NCBI RefSeq assembly: GCF_005518135.1
Contig: NZ_SULI01000003.1
Coordinates: 62,001-126,000, forward strand
Length of the DNA stretch: 64,000 nucleotides
DNA from: Shimia litoralis
GTDB taxonomy: Bacteria > Pseudomonadota > Alphaproteobacteria > Rhodobacterales > Rhodobacteraceae
Direction of reading: 5' to 3'
The translations under genes and the position numbers were made by a program. Positions 27,240 to 35,392 of the stretch are shown piece after piece (the first letter of the stretch is position 1; every line of letters begins with the position of its first letter). Under the pieces are notes generated by a model, which ran no database searches, had not been told where the DNA came from, and was given only the letters and a program-made list of their open reading frames with translations.

Positions 27240-27251
27240 ATACCATGGTAT
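27240..27251. promoter_or_regulatory. 12-bp perfect palindrome upstream of the DUF3422 gene
   Basis: ATACCATGGTAT is a perfect inverted repeat in an AT-rich non-coding stretch 80 bp before the DUF3422 start. It could be an operator; no regulator is tied to it. Confidence 0.3.
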
Positions 27252-27357
27252 ACGAAACAGCCAACCCCCCATTATTCCACGCAAAACTTGCATCTTTGCG
27301 CCACGGGTTTGCTCGTAAAACTCGCCACAGTCTGCGACATCAACGGCCACGCAAGCC

Positions 27358-27390
27358 ATAGAATGCAAAAAGGCGCCCCAAAGGGCGCCT
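27358..27390 (-). terminator. Rho-independent terminator for pntAB
   Basis: On the minus strand, AGGCGCCC TTT GGGGCGCCT is followed by TTTTTGC. It begins 24 bp past the pntB stop. Confidence 0.88.
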
Positions 27391-27413
27391 TTTCGGAATA
27401 AGCTTTCGACCAC

Positions 27414-28847
27414 TTACTGGATCATATTCAAAAGCTGATCCAACGATGCTTTAGCATCCCCATAGAACATGCGGGTGTTGTCCTTGAAGAACAGCGGGTT
27501 TTCGATACCGGAATATCCAGTCCCCTGACCACGTTTGCTGACGAACACTTGTTTCGCCTTCCAGCATTCCAAAACCGGCATGCCAGCGATGGGGCTGTTT
27601 GGGTCTTCTTGGGCGGCTGGGTTCACGATGTCGTTGGACCCGATCACAATCGCAACGTCCGTTGTGGGGAAGTCGTCATTGATCTCGTCCATCTCCATCA
27701 CGATGTCATATGGCACTTTGGCTTCCGCCAAGAGCACGTTCATGTGACCCGGCAAACGACCAGCAACGGGGTGAATAGCAAAACGCACCTCTTTGCCTTT
27801 CGCGCGCAAACGACGTGTCAGCTCTGCGACGTTTTGCTGGGCTTGCGCCACAGCCATGCCATAGCCCGGAATGATAATGACACTGTCCGCTTCTTCCAAA
27901 GCAGTCGCCACACCATCCGCATCAATCGCGATCTGTTCGCCTTCGACTTCCATTGCAGGACCTGTTGTACCGCCAAAGCCGCCAAGGATCACGCTGATGA
28001 ACGACCGGTTCATCGCCTTACACATGATGTAAGACAGGATCGCACCAGACGAACCGACAAGCGCGCCCACAACAATCAACAGATCGTTGCCAAGGCTAAA
28101 GCCGATCGCCGCCGCAGCCCAACCCGAATACGAGTTCAGCATCGACACAACCACCGGCATGTCCGCACCGCCGATACCCATAATCAGGTGATAGCCGATA
28201 AACAGCGCCATCAGTGTCATCAACGCCAGCGGCAGAAAGCCACCCGTGTTAAAGTACCAGATCAGCGAAATCAGCGAGATACCTGCTGCAGTTGCATTCA
28301 GCATGTGACCGCCCGGCAGTTTTGTCGCCGAAGACGTCAATTTGCCAGCCAGCTTGCCATAGGCCACCACAGAGCCGGTAAAGGTCACCGCCCCGATAAA
28401 GATGCCAAGGAACACTTCAACGCGCAGGATATTGATCTCGACATGTGATTTATGCGCCAGAAGGCCCGCAAACCCATCCAGACCTTCGCGTGCTTCAGGG
28501 CTCATTGCCAGCACGTTGCCCAGTTCGATATGTGCGATAAAGCCCACAAATACCGCTGCCAAACCCACCAGAGAGTGCATCGCTGCAACCAACTGGGGCA
28601 TCTCGGTCATCTGAACACGTGTCGCCACGACATACCCAATGGCGCCACCACAGGCGATCAGAACAATCGACAGCAACCAAAGACCGGCACCGGGGCCAAT
28701 CAGCGTCGCCGCAACCGCCAGCGCCATGCCAACGATGCCATACCATACCGCGCGCTTTGCGCTTTCTTGTCCGCTCAAACCGCCCAGAGACAGGATAAAG
28801 AGAACCGCTGCGACCACATAGGCCGCTGTTGTAAATCCGAATTCCAT
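27414..28847 (-). CDS. pntB: NAD(P) transhydrogenase beta subunit
   Basis: Membrane and NADP(H)-binding subunit of the proton-translocating transhydrogenase, which uses the proton gradient to make NADPH from NADH. The 477-residue protein has about nine membrane helices in the first 270 residues, then the soluble domain III with [42 protein letters not shown] and [21 protein letters not shown], and [19 protein letters not shown] near the C-terminus. It follows pntA after a 13-bp gap and ends at a strong terminator. Confidence 0.97.
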   Translation of the reverse strand: MEFGFTTAAYVVAAVLFILSLGGLSGQESAKRAVWYGIVGMALAVAATLIGPGAGLWLLSIVLIACGGAIGYVVATRVQMTEMPQLVAAMHSLVGLAAVFVGFIAHIELGNVLAMSPEAREGLDGFAGLLAHKSHVEINILRVEVFLGIFIGAVTFTGSVVAYGKLAGKLTSSATKLPGGHMLNATAAGISLISLIWYFNTGGFLPLALMTLMALFIGYHLIMGIGGADMPVVVSMLNSYSGWAAAAIGFSLGNDLLIVVGALVGSSGAILSYIMCKAMNRSFISVILGGFGGTTGPAMEVEGEQIAIDADGVATALEEADSVIIIPGYGMAVAQAQQNVAELTRRLRAKGKEVRFAIHPVAGRLPGHMNVLLAEAKVPYDIVMEMDEINDDFPTTDVAIVIGSNDIVNPAAQEDPNSPIAGMPVLECWKAKQVFVSKRGQGTGYSGIENPLFFKDNTRMFYGDAKASLDQLLNMIQ

Positions 28848-28860
28848 GTGTCCCTACTCC

Positions 28861-30432
28861 TTACGATTTCTGGAACATGGCAAGCATGCGCCGTGTTACG
28901 AGGAAGCCACCAAAGATGTTGATCCCAGCCATAAAGACCGAAAGCGCGGCAAGGAGGATCACCAAGAAGCTGCTTGATCCGATTTGCATCAAAGCGCCCA
29001 GAATGATGATCGACGAGATCGCATTGGTCACCGCCATAAGAGGCGTGTGCAGCGAATGCGCCACATTCCAGATCACCTGGAACCCGATAAAGACCGACAA
29101 CACGAACACGATAAAGTGCTGCATAAAGCTTGCCGGAGCGACAAGACCTACGCCCAAGAGCAAAGCACCGCCCACAGCCAGCAAGGTCACTTGCTGTTTG
29201 GTTTGCGCCTTAAACGCAGCCACTTCGGCGGCGCGCTTTTCTTCTGGCGTCAGCTCTGGCACCACTTCTTTTGGTTTGGCCGCAATGGCCTGCACCTTGG
29301 GAGGGGGCGGCGGGAACGTAATGTCGCCTTGAAAGGTCACCGTCGCACCACGGATCACATCGTCTTCCATGTCGTGATTGATCTGACCGTCTTTTTCAGG
29401 GGTCAAATCCGTCATCATGTGGCGAATGTTGGTCGCATAAAGGGTTGATGCCTGCGAGGCCATACGAGACGGGAAGTCGGTATACCCAACAATCGTCACG
29501 CCGTTCTCGGTCACGATTTTCTCGTCCATCACGGTCAGCTTACAGTTGCCGCCTTTTTCCGCAGCAAGGTCCACAATAACCGAACCGGGTTTCATGGCTG
29601 CAACCATGTCTTCGGTCCAAAGCTCGGGGGCTTCGCGGTTCGGGATCAACGCCGTGGTGATCACGATGTCCACTTCAGGGGCAAGTTCGCGGAACTTGGC
29701 CAACTGGGCTTCGCGGAATTCGGGGCTCGAGACCGAAGCGTACCCGCCAGTGGCCGCGCCATCCTGTTGCTCTTCTTCAAAGTCCAGATAGACGAACTCG
29801 GCACCCATCGATTCGACTTGCTCGGCCACTTCGGGGCGCACATCAAATGCGTAAGTGATCGCGCCAAGGCTGGTCGCGGTTCCAATCGCGGCCAGACCCG
29901 CAACGCCTGCACCCACAACCAAAATCTTGGCTGGCGGCACTTTACCCGCAGCGGTAATTTGACCCGTAAAGAAACGACCGAAATTATTGCCTGCCTCGAT
30001 GACAGCCCGATAACCCGCGATGTTGGCCATCGACGACAATGCGTCCATTTTCTGGGCACGCGAAATACGCGGCACCATTTCCATGGCGATCACATTTGCG
30101 CCCTTGGATTTGGCGGCTTCCATTCCATCTTCGTTTCCTGCCGGATTAAAGAATGAAATCAAAGTTTTGTCTTTGGTCAGACGTTTAAGTTCTGTGGCAT
30201 CGGGTTGACGTACCTTGGCGACAATGTCCACGGCTTTCCACAATGCGGCGGCCGTCTTAAGCACTTCAACTCCGGCGGCTTCGTACAAGGCGTCCGAGAA
30301 CCCCGCAGATGCGCCAGCGCCGCTTTCAATGGCGCATTCGTAACCCAGTTTCTGCAACTGCAAAGCGGAGTCCGGGGTCATTGCCACGCGGGCTTCCCCT
30401 TCAAACACCTCTTTTGGTGTACCTATTTTCAC
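28861..30432 (-). CDS. pntA: NAD(P) transhydrogenase alpha subunit
   Basis: NAD(H)-binding subunit of the transhydrogenase, 523 residues, combining domain I with four C-terminal membrane helices, so it is the undivided PntA form rather than the split PntA1/PntA2 found in some alphaproteobacteria. Seen are KIGTPKEVFEGEARVAMTPD at the start, the Rossmann motif VVGAGVAGLAAIGTA, and DLAAEKGGNC. I place the start at the GTG at 30432, which begins the conserved N-terminus and has AGGA three to four bases upstream with GGGGG further up; the longer frame upstream adds an unusual leader. The gene is followed directly by pntB. Confidence 0.95.
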   Translation of the reverse strand: MKIGTPKEVFEGEARVAMTPDSALQLQKLGYECAIESGAGASAGFSDALYEAAGVEVLKTAAALWKAVDIVAKVRQPDATELKRLTKDKTLISFFNPAGNEDGMEAAKSKGANVIAMEMVPRISRAQKMDALSSMANIAGYRAVIEAGNNFGRFFTGQITAAGKVPPAKILVVGAGVAGLAAIGTATSLGAITYAFDVRPEVAEQVESMGAEFVYLDFEEEQQDGAATGGYASVSSPEFREAQLAKFRELAPEVDIVITTALIPNREAPELWTEDMVAAMKPGSVIVDLAAEKGGNCKLTVMDEKIVTENGVTIVGYTDFPSRMASQASTLYATNIRHMMTDLTPEKDGQINHDMEDDVIRGATVTFQGDITFPPPPPKVQAIAAKPKEVVPELTPEEKRAAEVAAFKAQTKQQVTLLAVGGALLLGVGLVAPASFMQHFIVFVLSVFIGFQVIWNVAHSLHTPLMAVTNAISSIIILGALMQIGSSSFLVILLAALSVFMAGINIFGGFLVTRRMLAMFQKS

Positions 30433-30563
30433 TTTTCCTATCCCCCTTAGATCGTTGAGCAAGATTATTTCAAGCAGACCATGCTGCACTTGCGAAATGT
30501 TTTAACGTGTTATGGTTTGTGGCACAAGCGCGTGAACCCCCCACTTGCTTGGCCGTTGCGTCA

Positions 30564-31016
30564 CTAGACCCACCGCCGGGTTTTTTCGCAGTAGCGCGCG
30601 AAATCCATTCTGAACTTTCGGCGCAACCGGTTTTCTTCTGGAATGACAAACCGTTTTTCAATAATCCAAACAAATACAGGCACCAATGGCAGCGCCAAAA
30701 CCGCATCCCATCGCAAGATAAAACCCGCCAGAATCAGTGCGTCCCCGATATAGATGGGGTTGCGGCTACGTTTAAAAATACCCGATGTGACCAAGCGATC
30801 GGCATCGCGGTGCGGCACAAGAGTCGTCTTTTGCTTGCGCATTTCTGTAAACGCCAAAAGCATCAGGACAAATCCGCCACCGACAAGGATGCCCCCTGCA
30901 AAGTCGGCCCACGCGCCGCCAAAGCTAAGGCCCAAAGTGTATTGGGTCGATTGAACCCAAGCCAAGACCAGCATGGCCACAAGCCATACCGGAGGAATAT
31001 CGATCCAGTTTTTCAT
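30564..31016 (-). CDS. Isoprenylcysteine carboxyl methyltransferase-like membrane protein
   Basis: A 150-residue integral membrane methyltransferase-like protein. Four or five hydrophobic segments are present. The conserved C-terminal half reads LVTSGIFKRSRNPIYIGDALILAG followed by EEN-RLRRKFRMDFARYCEKTRRW, the SAM-binding pattern of the ICMT/PEMT family (RNPxYxG and ExxL...YxxRxxRW). Bacterial members methylate varied lipids or thiols; several small ones sit near sulfur or metal resistance genes. Its ATG overlaps the stop of the rhodanese gene (ATGA), so the pair is co-translated and may act on related sulfur chemistry; that is inference. Confidence 0.87.
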   Translation of the reverse strand: MKNWIDIPPVWLVAMLVLAWVQSTQYTLGLSFGGAWADFAGGILVGGGFVLMLLAFTEMRKQKTTLVPHRDADRLVTSGIFKRSRNPIYIGDALILAGFILRWDAVLALPLVPVFVWIIEKRFVIPEENRLRRKFRMDFARYCEKTRRWV

Positions 31017-31432
31017 TCGGGTTTATAGACCGCCGTTTCTGACCAGCCACGCATGCCTGTCTGCAAGACAACCACATTTTCGCGCCCTAACAGACGGGCG
31101 GCAAACGTAGCCTGCGAAGACAGTGTGCCAGTATTGCAATACAGAACCACCAGACCAGTTTCCGGCAGTTCGCTTAACCGTGAGGGAATGTCGCGCCATT
31201 CAATATTGACCGCTCCGGCGATATGACCCGCAGCAAACTGCTCGGCGTCGCGGGTATCAACAAAGACAGCTGCGTCAAACACGTCTTGATCCAATTGGGC
31301 CGGTAGAATGATCCCGGATTCGTATGTCGCAAAGTCCATGTAATCAACCACGGCCTCGAAGACGTCGGCATCACTGGCCCAGACCGGCGTCACGCACATG
31401 ATAAATCCGATAAGAAAATGCAACAGTTTCAT
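31013..31432 (-). CDS. Periplasmic single-domain rhodanese
   Basis: A 139-residue exported rhodanese. Residues 1-19 are a signal peptide (MKLLHFLIGFIMCVTPVWAS). The domain shows VFVDTRDAEQFAAGHIAGAVNIEW and the active-site loop with Cys99 in VLYCNTGTLSS, followed by GMRGW near the end. The catalytic cysteine is present, so sulfur transfer is plausible, but the loop is CNTGTLS rather than the thiosulfate-type CRKGVT, so the sulfur donor is unclear. The ATG at 31432 follows AGGA by about 8-9 bases; the frame upstream lacks a signal. It overlaps the methyltransferase-like gene by four bases and follows the metallo-hydrolase-like gene after 190 bp. Confidence 0.9.
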   Translation of the reverse strand: MKLLHFLIGFIMCVTPVWASDADVFEAVVDYMDFATYESGIILPAQLDQDVFDAAVFVDTRDAEQFAAGHIAGAVNIEWRDIPSRLSELPETGLVVLYCNTGTLSSQATFAARLLGRENVVVLQTGMRGWSETAVYKPE

Positions 31433-31622
31433 ATGGGTATTCCTAGTCTCTTGCACACATCTTTCAAAGGGAAACCCACCAAGCAACAGGATAAAAGAAC
31501 AACTTACTGTGTGTGCATACAATTATGGAAATCTTTTAGGCGCCTTACATCAACCAAGGCCCCGCCAAAGGTGCGCTTGCTTGACCAATCCAGATGGCGA
31601 ATGGGTCAAGCGACAGCTCTGC

Positions 31623-32576
31623 CTATTCCCATTCCATTTCTTCAAAAACACGTCCGGCATTTTTTGTGGCAAGTTCTTCGAAGGTGTCCAGAGTTTTCCA
31701 ACGCTCTTGGTCCACATAATAGGCCGTGGACAAATCCCCACCATCTTCGATGTGGGCGCCGATTTTTGTGCGCAGATCGACCAGATAATCACGTGTAAAG
31801 CGGCGGACCTGAGCAAGGTTCGTTGGGTGCCCGTGACCAGGAATCAGATATGTCGGTGCCAAGGGTTCAAGCCCATTTTCCCATGTCTCGATCCAGCAGC
31901 TCGTGCAGATACCTTCGAAAATTGGCAACATCCGCTCGTGAAACGCGATATCGCCGGCAATCATCATGCCCCATTGTGGAATCCAGACTTGGGTATCGCC
32001 CGGGTCATGCGCTGAACCAAGGTGCATGATTTCGAACTTCACGCCCCCCAGTTCGAGATCATAGGTGTCTGTAAAGCTCAGGTTGGGAACAACCGTGCGT
32101 GTCCCTTCGGCCTTGTCGCGGTTATACCGCTCCATACCCTGCAAAATGAAATCGGCCTCTGAAGTAAAGGCTTCGATGGCGTCCACATGGGCCAAAATGT
32201 CGACCCCTTGATCCATCCAGTATGCATTGCCCAACATGGCATGCCCCTGACCGTTTTCATTCACGACAAGCACGACGGGTTGATCGGTGATTTGTTTAAT
32301 TTCATCATGCAGCGCCTTGGCAAGACGCACAGAGGCACCGCCATTCACGACAACCACACCTTCGCTTGTGACAACAAAGGACAAGTTGTTATTGTGGCCA
32401 GAGTTTTCATAAGTCGGTGGCGCTGTGGCTCCGATGGCGGAAAACACATGTGGAATGACCTCAACAGGTTTTGAGTACAACTCCGACTGAGGATACTGAT
32501 CCGGGATGTCTTCGCTTGCAAAAACCATGGTCGCAAAAACGGACAGAGCCGTGGCAATTCCTGTCAATCGGGTCAT
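31623..32576 (-). CDS. Exported metallo-beta-lactamase-fold protein with degenerate metal motif
   Basis: A 317-residue secreted protein (signal peptide about 1-20) with the MBL fold of the SoxH / quinoprotein-relay type. The fold is recognised from GVVVVNGGASVRLAKAL, VVLVVNENGQGHAMLGN, HLGSAHDPGDTQVW (His190), MMIAGDIAF (Asp209) and LIPGHGHPTN (His248). The first metal motif, normally HxHxDH, reads N-G-Q-G-H-A at about residues 108-113, so three of four ligands of that motif are replaced while the later His, Asp, His are kept. It may bind one metal, another ligand, or none. SoxH-like relatives sit in sulfur-oxidation clusters. AGGAG precedes the ATG by 8 bases and an ATTC-N8-GAAT palindrome lies 45 bp upstream. 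Confidence 0.85.
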   Translation of the reverse strand: MTRLTGIATALSVFATMVFASEDIPDQYPQSELYSKPVEVIPHVFSAIGATAPPTYENSGHNNNLSFVVTSEGVVVVNGGASVRLAKALHDEIKQITDQPVVLVVNENGQGHAMLGNAYWMDQGVDILAHVDAIEAFTSEADFILQGMERYNRDKAEGTRTVVPNLSFTDTYDLELGGVKFEIMHLGSAHDPGDTQVWIPQWGMMIAGDIAFHERMLPIFEGICTSCWIETWENGLEPLAPTYLIPGHGHPTNLAQVRRFTRDYLVDLRTKIGAHIEDGGDLSTAYYVDQERWKTLDTFEELATKNAGRVFEEMEWE

Positions 32577-32620
32577 CAGCGTGTCTCCTGTTGATAGCTG
32601 AATTTAGCAATAATGCACAA

Positions 32621-32636
32621 ATTCACAAATGTGAAT
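32621..32636. promoter_or_regulatory. SqrR/BigR-type operator (ATTC-N8-GAAT)
   Basis: ATTCACAAATGTGAAT is a perfect 7-bp inverted repeat around a 2-bp centre and fits the ATTC-N8-GAAT motif reported for ArsR-family sulfide/persulfide repressors (SqrR, BigR). It lies in the 137-bp gap between the divergent MBL-fold gene and the SDR gene, 45 bp and 78 bp from their starts. No ArsR gene is in the window. Confidence 0.6.
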
Positions 32637-32713
32637 GAATAATAAAGTGACGGAACGGCGCGTCTTGTCACAGCCCCCTGCCCTCGTAAGGTGAACCAAA
32701 CAAGGAGGACAAC

Positions 32714-33466
32714 ATGACCCTAACAGGAAAACACGCACTGGTGACCGGCGGCGGAACAGGAATTGGACTGGCCATCGCGCGGGCCTTGGCAGATCAAGGC
32801 GCCCAAGTCACCATCACGGGCCGACGCCTCAATGTGCTTGAAGAGCACGCAAACAACGGTTTGCACGCCATCCAAATGGATGTTGCCGACGAGGCGTCAG
32901 TTGTCGAAGGCGTGGCCGCTGCCGTCGCCGCGCGCGGCCCCATCCAGATTTGTGTACCCAACGCTGGCATCGCCGAAGGTCGCGCACTTCATAATACGGA
33001 TATGGCGTTTTGGCGGCACATGATGGGGATCAACGTCGATGGATGTTATCTGACCATTCGCGAATGCCTGAAATCTATGGTGACGACAGATTGGGGGCGG
33101 GTCATTGCAGTCTCATCAATTGCCGGTTTGCGCGGTCTCAAGGGCGCTCCGTGTTATTCGACGTCAAAGCACGCGGTCATTGGCATGATCAAGGCTCTGT
33201 CTGCAGACTTCGCGACCAAGCCCTATACATTTAATGCGTTATGTCCGGCCTATGTGGATACTGACATCGTCACGGACAACACCCAGAAAATCATGGAACG
33301 TACAGGCATGTCCGAAGCAGAGGCCCGCAAACTTATGGTTGGCGTCAATCCGCATGGGCGGTTAATCACCCCCGAAGAAGTTGCCGAGGCCGCACTGTTC
33401 CTGTGTGCGCCCAACTCTGGTAGCGTCAACGGACAAACCATTCAAATTTCCGGCGGTGAAATGTAA
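32714..33466 (+). CDS. Short-chain dehydrogenase/reductase
   Basis: A 250-residue NAD(P)-dependent SDR. The cofactor motif is TGGGTGIGLAIARAL (residues about 11-25), the NAG motif is PNAGIAEG, and the catalytic set is Ser in VSSIAGLRG and YSTSKHAVIG (Tyr-x-x-x-Lys). GRRLN after the second strand suggests NADP preference. It resembles classical SDRs such as 3-hydroxyacyl-CoA or 3-hydroxybutyrate dehydrogenases, but the substrate is open. A strong AAGGAGG lies just before the ATG. It is followed after 5 bp by the YjbR gene and is divergent from the MBL-fold gene across the ATTC-N8-GAAT palindrome. Confidence 0.92.
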   Translation: MTLTGKHALVTGGGTGIGLAIARALADQGAQVTITGRRLNVLEEHANNGLHAIQMDVADEASVVEGVAAAVAARGPIQICVPNAGIAEGRALHNTDMAFWRHMMGINVDGCYLTIRECLKSMVTTDWGRVIAVSSIAGLRGLKGAPCYSTSKHAVIGMIKALSADFATKPYTFNALCPAYVDTDIVTDNTQKIMERTGMSEAEARKLMVGVNPHGRLITPEEVAEAALFLCAPNSGSVNGQTIQISGGEM

Positions 33467-33471
33467 CCCTG

Positions 33472-33849
33472 ATGACCCGCGACGAGTTCAACACCTTTTG
33501 CGCCACCTTTCCGGCAACATCGCATGTTGTCCAATGGGGGAATGCGGACGTGTGGAAGGTCGCGGACAAGGTCTTTGCAATCTGTGGCTGGAGCGATGGC
33601 CAAGACGCCTTTACGTTCAAGGTCTCGGATATTGCCTTTGAAGTCTTGCAAAGCACGCCTGGAATTCGCCCAGCGCCTTACCTCGCATCGCGAGGAATGA
33701 AATGGTTACAGCACTACTGCGCCCCTGGGCTTGGCGATGAAGAGCTGTGTCGTCACATTGCTCTGTCCTATTGGATTGTGTCGACCGGTCTTTCCAAAAA
33801 GAAACGCCTTGAGCTGGGGATACCGCTAACCCCACCCGAGGCGCTCTAG
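33472..33849 (+). CDS. MmcQ/YjbR family protein
   Basis: A 125-residue cytoplasmic protein of the MmcQ/YjbR family, which has a double-wing-like fold and is often annotated as DNA-binding without strong proof. Family features are the N-terminal FNTFCATFPATSHVVQWGNADVWKV, FTFKVSD, PAPYLASRGMKWLQ and the helical end LSYWIVSTGLSKKKRLEL. It begins 5 bp after the SDR stop and is probably coupled to it. A perfect 12-bp hairpin with a T-run follows and should end the transcript. Confidence 0.88.
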   Translation: MTRDEFNTFCATFPATSHVVQWGNADVWKVADKVFAICGWSDGQDAFTFKVSDIAFEVLQSTPGIRPAPYLASRGMKWLQHYCAPGLGDEELCRHIALSYWIVSTGLSKKKRLELGIPLTPPEAL

Positions 33850-33864
33850 GGATCAGCTAAACAC

Positions 33865-33909
33865 CCTGTCATGCCCTCACAATAAACCGTGGGCATGACA
33901 GGTTTTCTT
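33865..33909 (+). terminator. Rho-independent terminator after the YjbR gene
   Basis: CCTGTCATGCCC and GGGCATGACAGG form a perfect 12-bp stem with a 14-base loop, followed by TTTTCTT. It lies between convergent genes and may also act weakly leftward. Confidence 0.88.
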
Positions 33910-33918
33910 GGGCTACCG

Positions 33919-34491
33919 CTATTTGCGGCCCATCATGTAAAATTCATCGTTCGGGCGCATGGACGTAAAGTTGGCCATGCGGTTGGACAACCCGAAAAAG
34001 GCTGTCACGCCAGCGATGTCCCAGACATCTTCGTCCGAGAACCCGTGCCCCCGAAGCAGATCAAAGTCTTCGTCACAAATCGCGCGTGCATCGTTTGACA
34101 CTTTCATTGCAAAATCCAGCATGGCCATCTGGCGTGGCGTGATATCCGCTTTGCGATAGTTGGCGGCAACCTGATCCGCAATCAGCGGATCTTTGGCGCG
34201 AATACGCAAAATTGCCCCATGCGCCACAACGCAATACTGACAATTGTTGTCGCTGGATGTGACGACCACAATCATTTCGCGTTCGGCTTTGGTCACGCCG
34301 CTGTCACGCTCCATGAGCGCATCATGATACGCCACAAATGCACGGAATTCATCTGGTCGGTGCGCCAATGTCAAAAATACATTTGGGATGAACCCAAGCT
34401 TTTCCTGAACCGTCAACAACAGCGTTTTGATATCTTCGGGCATGTCGTTGATGTCGGGAATTGGAAATCGGCTGATTGGAGCGTCGGTCAT
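33919..34491 (-). CDS. Peroxidase-related enzyme (AhpD/CMD family)
   Basis: A 190-residue carboxymuconolactone-decarboxylase-like protein of the uncharacterised peroxidase-related group. The AhpD-type redox motif is present: CQYCVVAHG, two cysteines two residues apart followed by a histidine. Before it is the EREMIVVVTSSDNN helix; later helices read AMLDFAMKVSNDA and WDIAGVTAFFGLSNRMANF, also family-typical. The ATG at 34491 begins the conserved N-terminus (APISRFPIPDINDMPEDIK). It lies 62 bp downstream of the TetR gene on the same strand, so it is the likely target of that regulator and may detoxify a peroxide or reactive electrophile. Confidence 0.9.
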   Translation of the reverse strand: MTDAPISRFPIPDINDMPEDIKTLLLTVQEKLGFIPNVFLTLAHRPDEFRAFVAYHDALMERDSGVTKAEREMIVVVTSSDNNCQYCVVAHGAILRIRAKDPLIADQVAANYRKADITPRQMAMLDFAMKVSNDARAICDEDFDLLRGHGFSDEDVWDIAGVTAFFGLSNRMANFTSMRPNDEFYMMGRK

Positions 34492-34553
34492 GGCAGTATC
34501 CTTTTCAAAAGCAATATTTTCAAAGCGCCCACCACCGCAGTGGAAAACGCGTA

Positions 34554-35204
34554 TTATCGGGGCAGAGTGTTGAAAAACGTCTCTGCAAACAGATCGACAG
34601 GCTCGGAACTTTGCACCAGCTTTGCGCGCAAGATGGCCCCCTCCCACCCAATCCAGAAAAATGCAGCCAATCTGGCACAATCTGCATCAGGTGAGATGTC
34701 ACCCGCGTCCTGAGCCAGCTGCAGACAGGTCTGAACGCGACGTTGCCAATCTTGGAACACCGCTTCGAGCGGAGTACGGAACTGATCTTGCGTAGCGCCA
34801 AGTTCCTGACCAAGGTTGCCAATCAAACACCCACGGCGGTACGAAAACCGCTCTAGCCCACGCTTGCCGTCCTCGACAAAATCACGCAATCGATCCAACG
34901 GCGCGCGGGTCTCGACCAGCAACCAGCGGTCCAGTTTTTTGGCAAAATACAGCGCATAGCCATCAATGACCGCGCGGCAGAAATCATCTTTGCTCGAAAA
35001 ATAATGGTAAAACGACCCTTTGGGCACGCCGACCTTCCTGAGCACATCGTTTATGCCGGTTTGCGCATAGCCTTGTTCGGTTAGAAATTCGATCCCGCAA
35101 CGCACCAGACGTTCTCGGGTCTCAAGCCGCTCGGTGCCTGCCTTTTTAGGGCGCCCCCGACGCGGCGCATTTGCTTTTTGGGTGTCTTGTACGTGGTGCT
35201 GCAT
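34554..35204 (-). CDS. TetR/AcrR family transcriptional regulator
   Basis: A 216-residue one-component repressor. After a basic tail (RRGRPKKAGTERLETRERL) comes the TetR helix-turn-helix TGINDVLRKVGVPKGSFYHYFSSKDDF (about residues 48-74, ending in the usual YxYFxSKxxL). The C-terminal ligand domain (about 80-210) resembles AcuR/NemR-like regulators of electrophile or acrylate response. The gene is followed by the AhpD-like gene. A TAGAC...GTCTA inverted repeat lies only 11 bp before the ATG, overlapping the ribosome-binding region, which suggests autorepression. The effector is unknown. Confidence 0.92.
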   Translation of the reverse strand: MQHHVQDTQKANAPRRGRPKKAGTERLETRERLVRCGIEFLTEQGYAQTGINDVLRKVGVPKGSFYHYFSSKDDFCRAVIDGYALYFAKKLDRWLLVETRAPLDRLRDFVEDGKRGLERFSYRRGCLIGNLGQELGATQDQFRTPLEAVFQDWQRRVQTCLQLAQDAGDISPDADCARLAAFFWIGWEGAILRAKLVQSSEPVDLFAETFFNTLPR

Positions 35205-35214
35205 GATGATCTTT

Positions 35215-35229
35215 TAGACCGGTCGTCTA
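35215..35229. promoter_or_regulatory. Candidate TetR operator
   Basis: TAGACCGGTCGTCTA has matching arms TAGAC/GTCTA around five bases. Read on the other strand (TAGACGACCGGTCTA) it equals the NemR box I remember from E. coli, TAGACCGACCGGTCTA, minus one C. It sits immediately upstream of the TetR gene. Confidence 0.6.
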
Positions 35230-35392
35230 TAAAAATCAACCATCTGAATATGTTTAAATTATCGTAGAATAAATTCTGTGAATTCAACACATAAAGCGCG
35301 CTCAGACTTCGCACCTAGCCCTATGTCAACGACTGTTGAAAATTCCACCGCGCGCACAAGGCAATGTCACCAACCGAATCTGGGAACAGGCG

